Below are positions 18,593-28,543 of a stretch of DNA of 64,000 nt, piece by piece. The notes beneath the pieces were generated by a model, which worked only from the letters and a program-made list of their open reading frames with translations, did not search any database and was not told where the DNA came from. A program made the position numbers and the translations under genes. Every line of letters begins with the position of its first letter. Position 1 is the first letter of the stretch. The DNA is from Rouxiella aceris (GTDB taxonomy: Bacteria > Pseudomonadota > Gammaproteobacteria > Enterobacterales > Enterobacteriaceae), in contig NZ_JAADJU010000002.1 in the NCBI RefSeq assembly GCF_012933545.1, positions 186,001 to 250,000 of the forward strand. Reading direction: 5' to 3'.

Positions 18593-18961
18593 TTAAGTTT
18601 TCATCAGGGTGCAGTCATAATCCCCTGAGAACATTCTGAATAGTCGTTTCTTGGTTTTTTGCCATTGACGTAAATCAGAATCGTTAATTCCATAATTGCT
18701 AAACAGGGTATAGGTATCGTCGAGATACTCTTCCACCAGGTCGCTTAAGTCGGTTTCGTCCGGGTATTTTATTTTAAAGCTCATTACGAAAGATGCAATA
18801 TGCTCTATCAAATCATTCAACTGCAAATTGATGGCAGAAGTAGGGTCATTGACCCAGCCGTGATGACTGTCCCCCAGTGTGGCAATTCCTTCATCATACA
18901 AATTTTCGTTAAGGAACCGCAGTTGTGCAATATCATGTCGCTTAGGCGAGTACTCATCCAT
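18593..18961 (-). CDS. tomB: Hha-modulating protein TomB (YmoB)
   Basis: 122 residues starting MDEYSPKRHDIAQL, as in E. coli TomB, with the conserved NHGWVNDPTSAINLQLN-type block (here HHGWVNDPTSAINLQLNDLI) and the single central Cys region moved near the end. TomB attenuates Hha toxicity, in E. coli through an oxygen-dependent cysteine. Strong ribosome site GGAGGGG precedes ATG 18961; the upstream in-frame extension to 19015 is not needed. Forms an operon with hha 45 bp downstream. Confidence 0.95.
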   Translation of the reverse strand: MDEYSPKRHDIAQLRFLNENLYDEGIATLGDSHHGWVNDPTSAINLQLNDLIEHIASFVMSFKIKYPDETDLSDLVEEYLDDTYTLFSNYGINDSDLRQWQKTKKRLFRMFSGDYDCTLMKT

Positions 18962-19221
18962 ATCATCCCCTCCGTAATGGTCATTCGGTGTTGATAACAC
19001 TATGTGAGTAAACAAAAAAACTGTAGATAAACAACAAAATCCAGGCTAAACCAGGGACTGCTAAAAACAAACTAACCCGATTAGAAATTAAAGTACATGT
19101 TTTGATGGTCGATAACCACAAGTCATTATCTCGTCGGAGGATGTTGATGATGACGTAATATCACTGACACAATGTAAATATAATCTAATTTTGGAAAAAT
19201 ATGCAAACCTATTACGGAAAC

Positions 19222-19575
19222 TTACAATTCATTTTCACTACTGGCAGGGTCGAAATCAATTATATCAAACTCCAGCCCGTCAGGTTTGACGATAAATGAC
19301 ACCTTCTCATTGGCCTCTTCCGTTGCGTTTAGATCGAGGCAACCATTGAAAACCGTCCATTCATAACTGTAACTCATTGAATATGATTGATTATTCAGTG
19401 ATGAAATACTCTGGATCACTAATGAACCAGGTGTGTAGTGCGCATTATATGAGTAATAAGCTAAACCAGCAGTTAATGCTACTTCAATCACTGCAATATT
19501 AGATTCTATTATCTGCTTAAGTTCCTTCGTGCTCAGTTCTTTGCCCTGAGAAACATAAGGGATGCATTTTTTCAT
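19222..19575 (-). CDS. Hypothetical AT-rich protein, 117 residues
   Basis: Not recognised. Starts MKKCIPYVSQGKELST at ATG 19575 (a TTG at 19605 is the only upstream alternative). It has one weakly hydrophobic segment (IAVIEVALTAGLAYYSY, about 25-41) and an acidic C-terminus (DIIDFDPASSENEL). No signal peptide. Base composition is more AT-rich than the backbone. Stands alone between tomB and the zinc ABC genes, where E. coli K-12 has nothing comparable; probably an acquired gene. Confidence 0.5.
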   Translation of the reverse strand: MKKCIPYVSQGKELSTKELKQIIESNIAVIEVALTAGLAYYSYNAHYTPGSLVIQSISSLNNQSYSMSYSYEWTVFNGCLDLNATEEANEKVSFIVKPDGLEFDIIDFDPASSENEL

Positions 19576-19842
19576 AGGCGTTATCTTATCAGAAAAGGCT
19601 AACAAGTTAATTATTACATATTTTTTTGTTTAAATGTTGCATGACAATAAAATATTTTCGCTATCGTTATATGCTTAACTTAATGATAAATATTGATTTT
19701 ATCCATATAACCGCTGGTTCTTTCGCAAGTTGCTGTAAATGTGCTCATTGTAAGATCCCAGCCAACTCTTAACCCAGGCGCAATACGCCAGCCTTTTTGG
19801 CCCATGATAGCTGTCTGCTATCTTGAAAAGTCATCTCAGATG

Positions 19843-19864
19843 TGTTGTTATATTATAACATTAC
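19843..19864. promoter_or_regulatory. Zur box of the zinc ABC operon
   Basis: The 13-bp palindrome GTTATA-T-TATAAC at 19847-19859 matches the core of the enterobacterial Zur consensus exactly, with flanks TGTT and ATTAC also fitting. It overlaps a possible -10 with TTGAAA (19823-19828) as -35. Zinc-loaded Zur would block transcription. Confidence 0.85.
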
Positions 19865-19878
19865 TTGGGCAATTGGCT

Positions 19879-19986
19879 ATGACTAAGACACTTTTCACCC
19901 TTTCTGCGCTATCCCGCTGTGCTATTGCTTTCATTTTACTGGCAATTTTGTGGTGCGGGATCTATTGGGCCATCTCTTTACCATGA
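19879..19986 (+). CDS. Small predicted membrane protein (35 residues) leading the zinc ABC operon
   Basis: ATG 19879 begins 15 bp after the Zur box. The product is one hydrophobic helix (CAIAFILLAILWCGIYW) with a short basic/polar N-terminus. Its TGA overlaps the ATG of the ATPase gene (ATGA), so it is either a genuine small subunit or a leader that couples translation. No good ribosome site is visible. Not recognised as a known family. Confidence 0.5.
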   Translation: MTKTLFTLSALSRCAIAFILLAILWCGIYWAISLP

Positions 19987-20720
19987 TTAACATTTCCAGG
20001 CTTGAAGTTGGCTACGAACGACGCGCTGTGGCGATGCCGTTAAGTGGTCGCATCAGCGCCGGGTCGCTTACTGCGGTCATTGGCGCTAACGGTGCAGGCA
20101 AATCGACCTTTCTCAAAACGCTGGCCGGTTTGCAGCCAGCGATTTCCGGCACCCTTACCTTTAACGGTGCGGCGGGCAAAAACAAACGTCCGCAGTTAGC
20201 CTATTTACCCCAGCAGGCCGAACTCGACCGCGAGTTTCCCATCAGCGTCTTTGATTTGGTAGCGATGGGCTGCTGGCCACAGAGCGGTTTGTTTGGCGGC
20301 ATAAGCCGTCAGTCTGAACAGCAGGTGCTGGCCGCACTTGAGACTGTCGGGATGAGCGCAATGCGTCAGTTCCCGGTTGGGGAGCTGTCAGGCGGGCAGT
20401 TGCAACGGACATTGTTTGCCCGGCTGCTGATCCAACAGGCGCCGCTGATTATGCTCGATGAACCCTTCACCGGTATCGACAGCCAAACCACGCAGCTATT
20501 ACTGGAGGTTATCCGCCAGTGGCACAACGAGGGAAAAACGGTGATTGCCGTATTGCATGATATCGCTATGGTGGCCCGACATTTCCCTGAAGTGCTGTTT
20601 TTAAGCCCGCAACAGAATCTGTGGGGAACGGCCGATGAAGTGCTCTGCCATTTTCCCCATCGCGACCATGCCTGCGTGCTGGCCGATGAATTCAGTGAAC
20701 AGCGGAGCGCTATTTCATGA
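19983..20720 (+). CDS. Zinc/manganese-type ABC transporter ATP-binding protein
   Basis: 245 residues. Walker A GANGAGKST, signature LSGGQLQR, Walker B LIMLDEPF and the switch His in AVLHDIAM are all in place. Belongs to the metal-importer (ZnuC/MntB/AztA-like) ABC family. Start ATG 19983 rather than the in-frame codon at 19950 because the N-terminal strand MINISRLEVGY begins there. Translationally coupled to the small ORF before and the permease after (ATGA overlaps). Zur control argues for zinc. Confidence 0.9.
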   Translation: MINISRLEVGYERRAVAMPLSGRISAGSLTAVIGANGAGKSTFLKTLAGLQPAISGTLTFNGAAGKNKRPQLAYLPQQAELDREFPISVFDLVAMGCWPQSGLFGGISRQSEQQVLAALETVGMSAMRQFPVGELSGGQLQRTLFARLLIQQAPLIMLDEPFTGIDSQTTQLLLEVIRQWHNEGKTVIAVLHDIAMVARHFPEVLFLSPQQNLWGTADEVLCHFPHRDHACVLADEFSEQRSAIS

Positions 20721-21574
20721 TGCTATTTCATCTGCTGGTCGATCCCTTCGTCCAGTTTGGCTTTATGCGCCGTGCGCTGATTGCCTGTCTGGCCTTATCC
20801 ATCAGTGCCACCCCGCTGGGGGTCTTCCTGTTATTGCGTCGGATGAGCCTGGTGGGCGATGCCCTTAGTCATGCGGTATTGCCTGGAGCAGCTATTGGCT
20901 ATCTGATTTCCGGTATGTCGCTGGTGGCCATGGGCGTGGGCGGCTTTATCGCCGGGTTGGCAGTTGCCATGCTCTCAGGAGTGGTCAGTCGCCGTACTCA
21001 ACTGAAAGAAGATGCCAGTTTTGCCGGTTTCTATCTCGGGTCATTGGCGCTGGGCGTCACTTTGGTGTCACTCAAGGGATCCAGTGTCGATCTGCTGCAT
21101 GTGCTGTTTGGATCGATCCTGGCTATCGATTCCCATGCGTTGCTGATGGTCGGCTCGATCAGCACTGTTTCCCTGCTGATCCTCGCCTCTATTTATCGCG
21201 CTTTGGTGGTTGAGTCTTTTGATGCGCTGTTTTTACGCGTCAGTTCCGGCAAATGGTTAGCCCTGATCCAGGGAATTTTCCTGGCGCTGGTGGTGGTCAA
21301 TCTGGTGGCGGGCTTTCAGATCCTCGGCACCTTGATGTCGGTAGGCTTAATGATGCTGCCAGCGGCCAGTGCGCGTTTTTGGGGACGCGACTTACCGCAT
21401 ACCCTGCTGATTGCCATGCTGATTGGTATGTTGTCGAGCGTGGTAGGGCTGATTTGGTCTTATTACGCGTCGCTGCCCGCTGGTCCGGCCATTGTGTTAA
21501 GCGCCAATGTAATTTTCTTTATTTCAATATTATTTGGAACGCGTGGCGGCATGTTAACCGCCTCGCGACGTTAA
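20717..21574 (+). CDS. Zinc/manganese-type ABC transporter permease
   Basis: 285 residues with about eight hydrophobic helices, in the ZnuB/TroC/MntB permease family. The conserved LVGDALSHAVLPGAAIGYL segment near residues 51-69 is the family hallmark. Overlaps the ATPase gene by 4 nt. The chromosomal znuABC of enterobacteria has a different layout (znuA divergent from znuCB), so this is a second, single-strand zinc importer, possibly AztABC-like. Confidence 0.9.
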   Translation: MMLFHLLVDPFVQFGFMRRALIACLALSISATPLGVFLLLRRMSLVGDALSHAVLPGAAIGYLISGMSLVAMGVGGFIAGLAVAMLSGVVSRRTQLKEDASFAGFYLGSLALGVTLVSLKGSSVDLLHVLFGSILAIDSHALLMVGSISTVSLLILASIYRALVVESFDALFLRVSSGKWLALIQGIFLALVVVNLVAGFQILGTLMSVGLMMLPAASARFWGRDLPHTLLIAMLIGMLSSVVGLIWSYYASLPAGPAIVLSANVIFFISILFGTRGGMLTASRR

Positions 21575-21597
21575 GAAGTATCAATAAAGGAGTGGAA

Positions 21598-22476
21598 ATG
21601 AAACTTTTACCCGTTGCTCTGTCAGTAGCTGCCCTGCTGTCGAGCCCGCTGGCGATGGCCAAAACGGTCAACGCCGTTGCCAGTTTTTCAATTCTTGGTG
21701 ATATCGTCCAGGAAGTCGGTGGCGAGCATGTCAAGGTCACCAGTCTGGTGGGGCCGGACGGCGATCCGCACAGTTTTGAACCGGCCCCCAAGGACAGCAA
21801 ATCGCTGGCGACCTCTGACCTGGTATTTGTCAGTGGCCTGGGGATGGAAGGCTGGATGGATCGCCTGATCGCCGCTTCCGGCTATCACGGTAAAGTGATC
21901 ACTGCCTCACAAGGGGTGGACACTCGTCAAATGGTGGATGAAGGCAAGACGATAACCGATCCTCATGCCTGGAACAGCATGGCGAATGGCGTTATTTACG
22001 CCACCAATGTGATGAATGCGTTGATCGCTGCCGATCCGGAAGATGCTGCCTATTTTCGTCAGCAAGGCGGCGCTTATATCGAGCGTTTACAACAGCTCGA
22101 TAGCTGGGCCAAGCAACAGTTTAGCGGTATTGCCCAGGATAAACGCAAAGTCCTGACCAGCCACGATGCTTTTGGCTATTTTGGCAAAGAGTATCATGTC
22201 ACCTTTATGGCACCGGTCGGTTTCTCCACCGAGTCAGAGGCCAGTGCCAGCGGCGTGGCGTCGTTGATCAAACAGATCAAAGATGAAAAGGTGAAGACCT
22301 ACTTTATCGAGAATCAAACCGATCCGCGCCTGGTTAAACAAATTGCTGCCGCAACTGGCGCACAGCCGGGAGGCGAACTGTATCCCGAAGCGCTGTCGGG
22401 CCCAACCGGCCCGGCTACCACCTATGAGAAAGCGTTTAAACACAATGTAACCGCCATTGTCGCCAGTATGAAATAA
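21598..22476 (+). CDS. Zinc-type ABC transporter substrate-binding protein
   Basis: 292 residues with a Sec signal peptide (cut near LAMA-KT, residue 21), periplasmic. Cluster A-I metal ligands are visible: His58 (GDPHSFEP), His123 (TDPHAW), His189 (TSHDAFGYF) and Asp242 (ENQTDPR). The long His-rich loop of ZnuA is missing. Start ATG 21598 after AAAGGAG; the frame runs upstream inside the permease gene but that part is out-of-frame shadow. The last gene of the Zur-controlled operon. Confidence 0.93.
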   Translation: MKLLPVALSVAALLSSPLAMAKTVNAVASFSILGDIVQEVGGEHVKVTSLVGPDGDPHSFEPAPKDSKSLATSDLVFVSGLGMEGWMDRLIAASGYHGKVITASQGVDTRQMVDEGKTITDPHAWNSMANGVIYATNVMNALIAADPEDAAYFRQQGGAYIERLQQLDSWAKQQFSGIAQDKRKVLTSHDAFGYFGKEYHVTFMAPVGFSTESEASASGVASLIKQIKDEKVKTYFIENQTDPRLVKQIAAATGAQPGGELYPEALSGPTGPATTYEKAFKHNVTAIVASMK

Positions 22477-22540
22477 GCTCGTTCACCTCTCCGCGTTGTA
22501 AGACCGGGGAGGTATTTTCCACTTCTTTAGCACGCAACAA

Positions 22541-22572
22541 AGCCCCGTTGGGCAAGCAACGGGGCTTTTTTT
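22541..22572 (+). terminator. Terminator of the zinc ABC operon
   Basis: Perfect 10-bp stem AGCCCCGTTG / CAACGGGGCT (22541-22550 with 22557-22566) and six further T. Lies between this operon and the convergent rpmJ2. Confidence 0.93.
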
Positions 22573-22592
22573 ATACGCAGCGTTCCAGACGG

Positions 22593-22733
22593 TTAGCGCT
22601 TTTTCTTTCCGCCCTGAACCGCTTTAAAACGCGGGTTACTTTTACAAATAACGTAGAGGCGGCCTTTACGTTTGACGATGCGACAATCCGCATGGCGATT
22701 TTTGGCTGATTTTAATGAACTCAGTACCTGCAT
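22593..22733 (-). CDS. rpmJ2: Zinc-independent ribosomal protein L36 (type B)
   Basis: 46 residues reading [17 protein letters not shown] at the start and ending [11 protein letters not shown], aligned along its whole length with E. coli YkgO. It lacks the four-ligand zinc ribbon of the primary L36. Replaces the zinc-binding L36 when zinc is scarce. Forms an operon with rpmE2 47 bp upstream. Confidence 0.96.
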   Translation of the reverse strand: MQVLSSLKSAKNRHADCRIVKRKGRLYVICKSNPRFKAVQGGKKKR

Positions 22734-22780
22734 GATAGTTTCCCTGATGGTGTATCCGTCGTTTACTGCAATCTCACGGT

Positions 22781-23035
22781 TTATGGTTTACCCAGAAAGC
22801 GGCCAAAGCGCTGCTGGAAGCGCGCGGTGCTGCCTTCCTTGGAAAACTCTTTCTGCTTGCCGGTGTAGTAAGGATGCGACGCAGAAGAGATATCCAGGGT
22901 GACATAAGGGAAGGTATTGCCTTCCAGCTCGATGGTTCTGTCGGTGGCGATGGTTGATCCCACTTTAAAATACTCATCGGCACTGGTGTCGTGAAAGACC
23001 ACGGTGCGATAAGCAGGATGAATATTTTCGCGCAT
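22781..23035 (-). CDS. rpmE2: Zinc-independent ribosomal protein L31 (type B)
   Basis: 84 residues, aligned with E. coli YkgM ([20 protein letters not shown] ... RFQQRFGRF), without the zinc CxxC pairs of primary L31. Swapping it into ribosomes frees zinc held by L31. Preceded by a Zur-like box. Its convergence with the zinc ABC operon places two arms of the zinc-starvation response together. Confidence 0.96.
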   Translation of the reverse strand: MRENIHPAYRTVVFHDTSADEYFKVGSTIATDRTIELEGNTFPYVTLDISSASHPYYTGKQKEFSKEGSTARFQQRFGRFLGKP

Positions 23036-23052
23036 AATTGCCTCATTGGAAT

Positions 23053-23065
23053 ATTATAACATAAC
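23053..23065. promoter_or_regulatory. Zur box of rpmE2-rpmJ2
   Basis: Read on the minus strand GTTATGTTATAAT matches the Zur core GTTATA-N-TATAAC at 11 of 13 positions, 18 bp before the rpmE2 start. Same type as the box at 19847-19859. Confidence 0.75.
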
Positions 23066-23150
23066 AATATTATGCACGGGTTATTTTTAGGCAGCAAGCG
23101 GCTTTTTAAATTTTTTAGAGTAAGAGTCGGGAAGGGGGGGAAACAGCATA

Positions 23151-23176
23151 ATAAAAAAGGCCGCTTGCGCGGCCTT
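23151..23176 (-). terminator. Terminator after acrAB
   Basis: Stem AAGGCCGC / GCGGCCTT with loop TTGC (23157-23176), followed on the minus strand by TTTTTTATT. Confidence 0.9.
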
Positions 23177-23199
23177 AAGATCGGTCAATTAATCAGAGA

Positions 23200-26100
23200 T
23201 TAATGGTCTGGCGTGTGCACCGGATGAGGATGCGCTTGCTCGTCGTTCTTTTTGCCAAAGCGGCGGCGAACCACCACAAAGAACACCGGAACAAAGAAGA
23301 TCGCCAGCAGCGTTGCGGTGATCATCCCGCCCATTACGCCGGTACCTACCGCATTCTGCGCACCAGAACCAGCACCTGTGCTGATCACCAGCGGCATAAC
23401 GCCGAGGATAAAGGCCAGTGAGGTCATCAGAATCGGACGTAAACGCATACGTACCGCTTCAAGCGTGGCCTCAATCAGTCCTTTGCCCTCTTTGTCCATC
23501 AGGTCCTTGGCGAACTCGACGATCAAGATGGCGTTCTTGGCCGAAAGCCCAATGGTAGTCAGCAACCCCACCTGGAAGTAAACGTCATTGCTCAGACCGC
23601 GCATGGTTGCCGCAATCAGTGCACCGACGACCCCAAGAGGCACCACCAACATCACCGAGAACGGAATCGACCAGCTCTCATAGAGGGCCGCCAGACACAG
23701 GAACACCACGATCAGCGAGATAACATACAGCGCCGGTGCCTGGTTACCTGACAAGCGTTCCTGATAGGACATACCGGTCCAGTCAAAGCCGATGCCGGTT
23801 GGCAATTTGGCCGCCAGAGACTCCATCATCTCCATGGCCTCACCGCTACTTCTTCCCGGAACCGGTTGGCCAAGGATTTCCATCGAAGGCAGACCGTTAT
23901 AACGTTCCAGACGCGGTGAACCGTATTCCCATTTTGCCGTAGAGAAGGCAGAGAACGGTACCATCTGACCTGAACTGCCGCGAACGTACCAGTTTTCGAT
24001 GTCTTTAGGCAGCATACGGAATTTCGCATCGCCTTGAACATAGACCTTCTTCACGCGACCACGGTCGATAAAGTCATTGACGTAACTGCCACCCAGCGAC
24101 GCACCCAGCGTGGTATTGATATCAGAGATAGATACGCCAAGGGCGGTAGCTTTCTCCTGATCGATTTCCAGCTTGTACTGCGGTGTATCTTCCAGACCGT
24201 TCGGACGAACGCCCGCCAACAGGTCAGGATGCTGAGCAACCATCCCCAATAACTGGTTACGCGCCTGAGTCAGCTTGGTATGTCCGAGGTTAGCCTGATC
24301 GATCAGCTCAAAGTCGAAGCCGGTTGCCGTACCCAGCTCAACAATCGCTGGCAGGTTAAAGGCAAATACCATGGCATCTTTGATTTTGCTGAACTCGCCC
24401 ATGGCGCGCCCGGTAATACCGCCGACTTTATTGGCGGCACCGCTACGTTCTGACCAGTCTTTCAGGCTGACGAAGGCGATACCGGTGTTTTGTCCACGTC
24501 CGGCAAAGCCAAAGCCGTTAACGGTAAATACCGAGTTAACGTTGTCTTTCTCGTTGGTCAGATAATAGTGGGTGATTTCATCCAGTACTTTCTGCGTCCG
24601 CTCCTGCGTGGCCCCCGCTGGCAACTGCGCCATGGTCAGGAACACGCCCTGATCTTCTTCCGGCAGGAAGGAGGTCGGCAAGCGAATAAACAGGAACGCC
24701 ATACCGACTACAATCAGCAGGTAAATCACCAGATAACGTCCGGTGCTGCGCAGGATGTTGCCAATACTGTCAGTGTAATGGTGGGTGCTTTGCTCAAACT
24801 TTTTGTTAAACCAGCCAAAGAAGCCCTTGGTCTGGCCGTGGTCGCCCTTGGCAACAGGTTTAAGCATGGTGGCGCACAGCGCCGGGGTCAGCACCAGAGC
24901 GACCAGTACAGACAGCACCATCGCCGAAACGATAGTGATGGAGAACTGGCGATAAATTACCCCGGTAGAGCCCCCAAAGAAGGCCATGGGAATAAATACC
25001 GCCGAAAGCACCATGGCGATACCCACCAGTGCGCCCTGGATCTGTTCCATGGATTTTTTGGTGGCTTCTTTCGGTGGCAGGCCCTCTTCGGACATGACAC
25101 GCTCGACGTTCTCGACCACCACGATGGCATCATCCACCAACAGCCCGATGGCCAGCACCATACCAAACATGGTCAAGGTGTTGATCGAGTAGCCGAAGGC
25201 GGCAATGATGGCAAAGGTGCCCAGCAATACCACCGGCACGGCAATCGTTGGGATCAGCGTGGCGCGGAAGTTTTGCAGGAACAGGTACATCACCAGGAAC
25301 ACCAGCAAAATGGCTTCAACCAGCGTTTTGACCACTTCCTGAATCGAGATTTTAACGAATGGCGTGGTGTCATACGGATACACCACTTTCAGACCCGCAG
25401 GGAAGAAGGGCTGCAATTTGGCCAGTGAGGCTTTCACGGCTGATGACGTATCCAGCGCGTTGGAGCCAGTGGCCAGCTTGATCCCCAGACCGGCGGCAGG
25501 CTGTCCGTTAAAGCGGGCAATCACATCGTAGCTTTCACCACCGAGCTTGATGTCAGCTACGTCTTTCAGGCGAACCTGCGAACCGTCCGGATTCACTTTC
25601 AAAATAATCTGACCGAATTCGTCAGCCGATTTCAAACGTGTTTGCGCAACAATTGACGAGTTGAGCTGTTGTCCCGGAACCGGCGGTGTGCCCCCCAGTT
25701 GCCCGGCGGCAATCTGGTTGTTCTGTACGGTAATGGCACTGATCACATCGACCGGTGTCAGTTTGTAGTTATTGAGTTTGTTCGGATCCATCCAGATACG
25801 CATGGCGTACTGCGCACCAAATAGCTGAACGTCACCAACACCGGCGGTACGGCTGATAGGATCCTTGACATTGGAAGCCACGTAGTCGGCAATATCTTCC
25901 TGCGTCATGGCGCCATCAGAAACAAAGCCCGCCACCATCAGGAAGCTGCTGCTTGATTTCTGAACCTTGATCCCTTGCTGCTGAACTTCCTGCGGTAACA
26001 GCGGCATGGCCAACTGCAGTTTGTTCTGCACCTGTACCTGGGCGATATCCGCGTTGGCACCGGAAGCAAAGGTCAGCGTGATCTGAACCGCACCCGAGGA

Positions 26101-26349
26101 GTCGCTGGTTGACGACATATACATCAGGTTATCGATACCGTTCATATTCTGTTCGATAACCTGGGTGACCGTATCCTGCACCGTTTGCGCATCGGCACCT
26201 GGGTAGGAGGCCGTCAGCTCAATGGCCGGTGGCGCTACCGTAGGGTATTGCGCAATAGGCAACTTCAGGATCGACAGTCCCCCCGCCAACATAATGATGA
26301 TGGCGATAACCCACGCAAATATCGGGCGATCTATAAAGAACTTAGCCAT
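23200..26349 (-). CDS. acrB: Multidrug efflux RND transporter AcrB
   Basis: 1049 residues, the exact size of E. coli AcrB. Twelve membrane helices with two large periplasmic loops. The proton-relay Asp pair is in LLVDDAIVV (near 407/408), and helix 10 Lys is in [13 protein letters not shown]. Forms the AcrA-AcrB-TolC tripartite pump that exports drugs, bile salts and dyes. The C-terminus is His-rich ([11 protein letters not shown]). Follows acrA by 17 bp. Confidence 0.98.
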   Translation of the reverse strand: MAKFFIDRPIFAWVIAIIIMLAGGLSILKLPIAQYPTVAPPAIELTASYPGADAQTVQDTVTQVIEQNMNGIDNLMYMSSTSDSSGAVQITLTFASGANADIAQVQVQNKLQLAMPLLPQEVQQQGIKVQKSSSSFLMVAGFVSDGAMTQEDIADYVASNVKDPISRTAGVGDVQLFGAQYAMRIWMDPNKLNNYKLTPVDVISAITVQNNQIAAGQLGGTPPVPGQQLNSSIVAQTRLKSADEFGQIILKVNPDGSQVRLKDVADIKLGGESYDVIARFNGQPAAGLGIKLATGSNALDTSSAVKASLAKLQPFFPAGLKVVYPYDTTPFVKISIQEVVKTLVEAILLVFLVMYLFLQNFRATLIPTIAVPVVLLGTFAIIAAFGYSINTLTMFGMVLAIGLLVDDAIVVVENVERVMSEEGLPPKEATKKSMEQIQGALVGIAMVLSAVFIPMAFFGGSTGVIYRQFSITIVSAMVLSVLVALVLTPALCATMLKPVAKGDHGQTKGFFGWFNKKFEQSTHHYTDSIGNILRSTGRYLVIYLLIVVGMAFLFIRLPTSFLPEEDQGVFLTMAQLPAGATQERTQKVLDEITHYYLTNEKDNVNSVFTVNGFGFAGRGQNTGIAFVSLKDWSERSGAANKVGGITGRAMGEFSKIKDAMVFAFNLPAIVELGTATGFDFELIDQANLGHTKLTQARNQLLGMVAQHPDLLAGVRPNGLEDTPQYKLEIDQEKATALGVSISDINTTLGASLGGSYVNDFIDRGRVKKVYVQGDAKFRMLPKDIENWYVRGSSGQMVPFSAFSTAKWEYGSPRLERYNGLPSMEILGQPVPGRSSGEAMEMMESLAAKLPTGIGFDWTGMSYQERLSGNQAPALYVISLIVVFLCLAALYESWSIPFSVMLVVPLGVVGALIAATMRGLSNDVYFQVGLLTTIGLSAKNAILIVEFAKDLMDKEGKGLIEATLEAVRMRLRPILMTSLAFILGVMPLVISTGAGSGAQNAVGTGVMGGMITATLLAIFFVPVFFVVVRRRFGKKNDEQAHPHPVHTPDH

Positions 26350-26366
26350 GTGTTACCGGCTCCTTT

Positions 26367-27539
26367 TCAAGACTTCGTCGCTTCTGCAGCAGGTGCGTTC
26401 TGATTGACTTCTTGTACTGTCACCTGAGCACCGGGTTTGACTTTCTGCAGACCGGTGACAATCACTTTGTCGCCAGGTTTAAGACCAGCCGTTACTACCC
26501 ATTTATCACCAATGGCTTGCGTGGTGGTCACTGTACGAACTTCCACTTTATTATCGGCACCCACCACCATGGCAGTGGCATCGCCACGCGGATTGCGGGT
26601 GATCCCCTGTTGCGGAACCAGCAGGGCGTTGTTGTTGGTACCTTCGTCGAGACGGGCACGTACAAACATGCCTGGCAGCAGCGAGTTTTGTGGGTTAGGG
26701 AATACGGCGCGCAAGGTAATGGAGCCGGTGGTTTGATCAACGGTAACATCAGAGAATTCCAATGTACCTGGCTGTTGATACTCTTTACCGTTGTCCAATA
26801 TCAGTGCCACTTTGGCTTTGCCGTTTTCCTGTTTCAGCGTACCGTCGGCCAGTTCCTGCTTCAGGCGCAGGAAATCATTGCTCGACTGAGTAACGTCAAC
26901 ATAGATAGGGTCAAGCTGCTGTACGGTGGCCAGGGCATCGGTCTGGCTGCTGGTAACCAGCGCGCCTTCGGTCACCGTGGATTTACCAATACGGCCACTG
27001 ATTGGCGAAAGTACTTTAGTGTAAGCCAGATTGATGCGCGCCGTTTCCACCGCTGCCTTGGCGGCGATCACCGAGGCATTTGCCTGCATCGCGGTAGACG
27101 CGGCGGTGTCGTAATCCTGTTTACTGATGTAATTGGTGCCTAACAACGGCTTGTAGCGATTAACCGTAACCTGGGCAATTTGCGCACTGGCCTGGGCTTT
27201 TGCCAGATCGCCTTTGGCGCTGTCATAAGCGGCCTGATAGGTAGCCGGATCTATCTGGTAAAGAGAGGTCCCCGCCTTGACTTCGCTGCCTTCGACGAAA
27301 TTGCGTTTGAGAATAATACCGCTTACCTGCGGACGAACCTCGGCAATACGGAAAGCGGACGTGCGTCCTGGCAATTCGGTGGTGACATTCAGCGGTTCTG
27401 CTTTCAGAGTGACGACACCCACCTCAGGGGCTCTGGCAGCTCCTTGCTCGGTTTTTTTATCGTTACATCCTGTAAGTGCTAAACCACCGGCTAGCATAAG
27501 AACGACCGCCAGAGGCGTTAACCCTCTGTTTTTGTTCAT
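26367..27539 (-). CDS. acrA: Efflux periplasmic adaptor lipoprotein AcrA
   Basis: 390 residues. Lipoprotein signal with lipobox LTGC (Cys25), then membrane-proximal, barrel, lipoyl and alpha-hairpin domains typical of the MFP family (hairpin AYDSAKGDLAKAQASAQIAQ). Links AcrB to TolC. First gene of acrAB, divergent from acrR with the AcrR operator in between. Confidence 0.98.
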   Translation of the reverse strand: MNKNRGLTPLAVVLMLAGGLALTGCNDKKTEQGAARAPEVGVVTLKAEPLNVTTELPGRTSAFRIAEVRPQVSGIILKRNFVEGSEVKAGTSLYQIDPATYQAAYDSAKGDLAKAQASAQIAQVTVNRYKPLLGTNYISKQDYDTAASTAMQANASVIAAKAAVETARINLAYTKVLSPISGRIGKSTVTEGALVTSSQTDALATVQQLDPIYVDVTQSSNDFLRLKQELADGTLKQENGKAKVALILDNGKEYQQPGTLEFSDVTVDQTTGSITLRAVFPNPQNSLLPGMFVRARLDEGTNNNALLVPQQGITRNPRGDATAMVVGADNKVEVRTVTTTQAIGDKWVVTAGLKPGDKVIVTGLQKVKPGAQVTVQEVNQNAPAAEATKS

Positions 27540-27630
27540 AAATAAACCTCAAGTGTCCGATTTTTAAATTGTTTAATGGATGCTAAGCGTCTCAATCCAC
27601 TGCTGCGTTTTTAGTATGGGCGTGCTATGT

Positions 27631-27654
27631 TACATACATTCATGAATGTATGTA
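27631..27654. promoter_or_regulatory. AcrR operator
   Basis: Perfect 24-bp palindrome, half-site TACATACATTCA, in the acrA-acrR gap. It matches the AcrR binding site known from E. coli and would let AcrR repress acrAB and itself. Confidence 0.93.
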
Positions 27655-27681
27655 AATCAAACTCCCTTAAAACCATATCCT

Positions 27682-28320
27682 ATGGCACGAAAAACCAAAT
27701 CCCAGGCGCAAGAAACAAGACAACAGATTCTGGACGCGGCTATCAGGCAATTTACTGCCCGTGGTGTGTCTGCTACGTCCCTGACAGATATTGCCAATGC
27801 AGCCGGGGTAACTCGTGGTGCTATCTACTGGCATTTCAAAAACAAGGTAGAGCTTTTCAACGGCGTTTGGGAGGACTGCGAGTCCGTAGTTCACGCCCTT
27901 GAACTCGAGTATCAGTTACAGTTTCCTGACGATCCTCTGCGCGTGCTGCGCGAAATTCTTGTTTATTTATTGCGTGCTACGGCGTCTGACCCTTCACGGC
28001 GTTCGCTGATGGAAATCATATTTCACAAATGTGAATTTGTTGGGGAGATGAGTTCCGTTCATGAAGCGCGTAAGGCTCTGTATATGGAAGGTTATGGCAA
28101 GATTGAAAGCATTTTGCATCGCTGCATTGAACAGGAGCAATTGCCGAAAAATTTGCATACCCGCCAGGCGGCCATCATTTTGCGCGCCTATATTACCGGA
28201 CTGATGGAGAACTGGCTTTTTATGCCAGAAAGTTTTGATCTCTACAATCAGGCCGGCGATTTTATTGATACTTATATCGAGATGTTAGCACTATGTCCAA
28301 GCTTGATTAAAAGTAATTAA
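27682..28320 (+). CDS. acrR: TetR-family repressor AcrR
   Basis: 212 residues. N-terminal TetR helix-turn-helix (residues 10-55: [19 protein letters not shown]) and a ligand-binding domain for diverse drugs. Start [15 protein letters not shown] at ATG 27682 as in E. coli; the frame is open to 27646 but that would run into the operator flank. The sequence after about residue 195 departs from E. coli, which is usual. Confidence 0.96.
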   Translation: MARKTKSQAQETRQQILDAAIRQFTARGVSATSLTDIANAAGVTRGAIYWHFKNKVELFNGVWEDCESVVHALELEYQLQFPDDPLRVLREILVYLLRATASDPSRRSLMEIIFHKCEFVGEMSSVHEARKALYMEGYGKIESILHRCIEQEQLPKNLHTRQAAIILRAYITGLMENWLFMPESFDLYNQAGDFIDTYIEMLALCPSLIKSN

Positions 28321-28543
28321 TAAACAGATTATCCCGGATCAAGCTGCGGCATTGGCTGGGCGAAAATTCGCCGTATATTACGCCAGGTTGGGACACAGTC
28401 CTCCCGCTTTCCTTCGTTGACCCTCTCTTGTCTCAATGCTGTGTAAAATTTTACAACTCTGACGGTTTGCGACGTTATCCTGCGGTGCGTTGATGGTTAT
28501 TGTCGTGTTAATATTGTTTATCCTGTTTTGAATTAAGTTAACT

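Noticed and set aside
18344-18961. hha-tomB as an ordinary toxin-antitoxin system
   Set aside because: Although described as toxin/antidote in E. coli, it is a conserved backbone regulator pair with H-NS, not a mobile TA module.
19741-19878. Upstream extension of the small ORF before the zinc ATPase to an 81-codon frame
   Set aside because: The extension would run through the Zur box and promoter, so the start at 19879 is used.
24490-25428. 312-codon plus-strand open frame opposite acrB
   Set aside because: Antisense shadow of a highly conserved gene; composition is rich in His, Gln and Arg as typical for such shadows, with no ribosome site.
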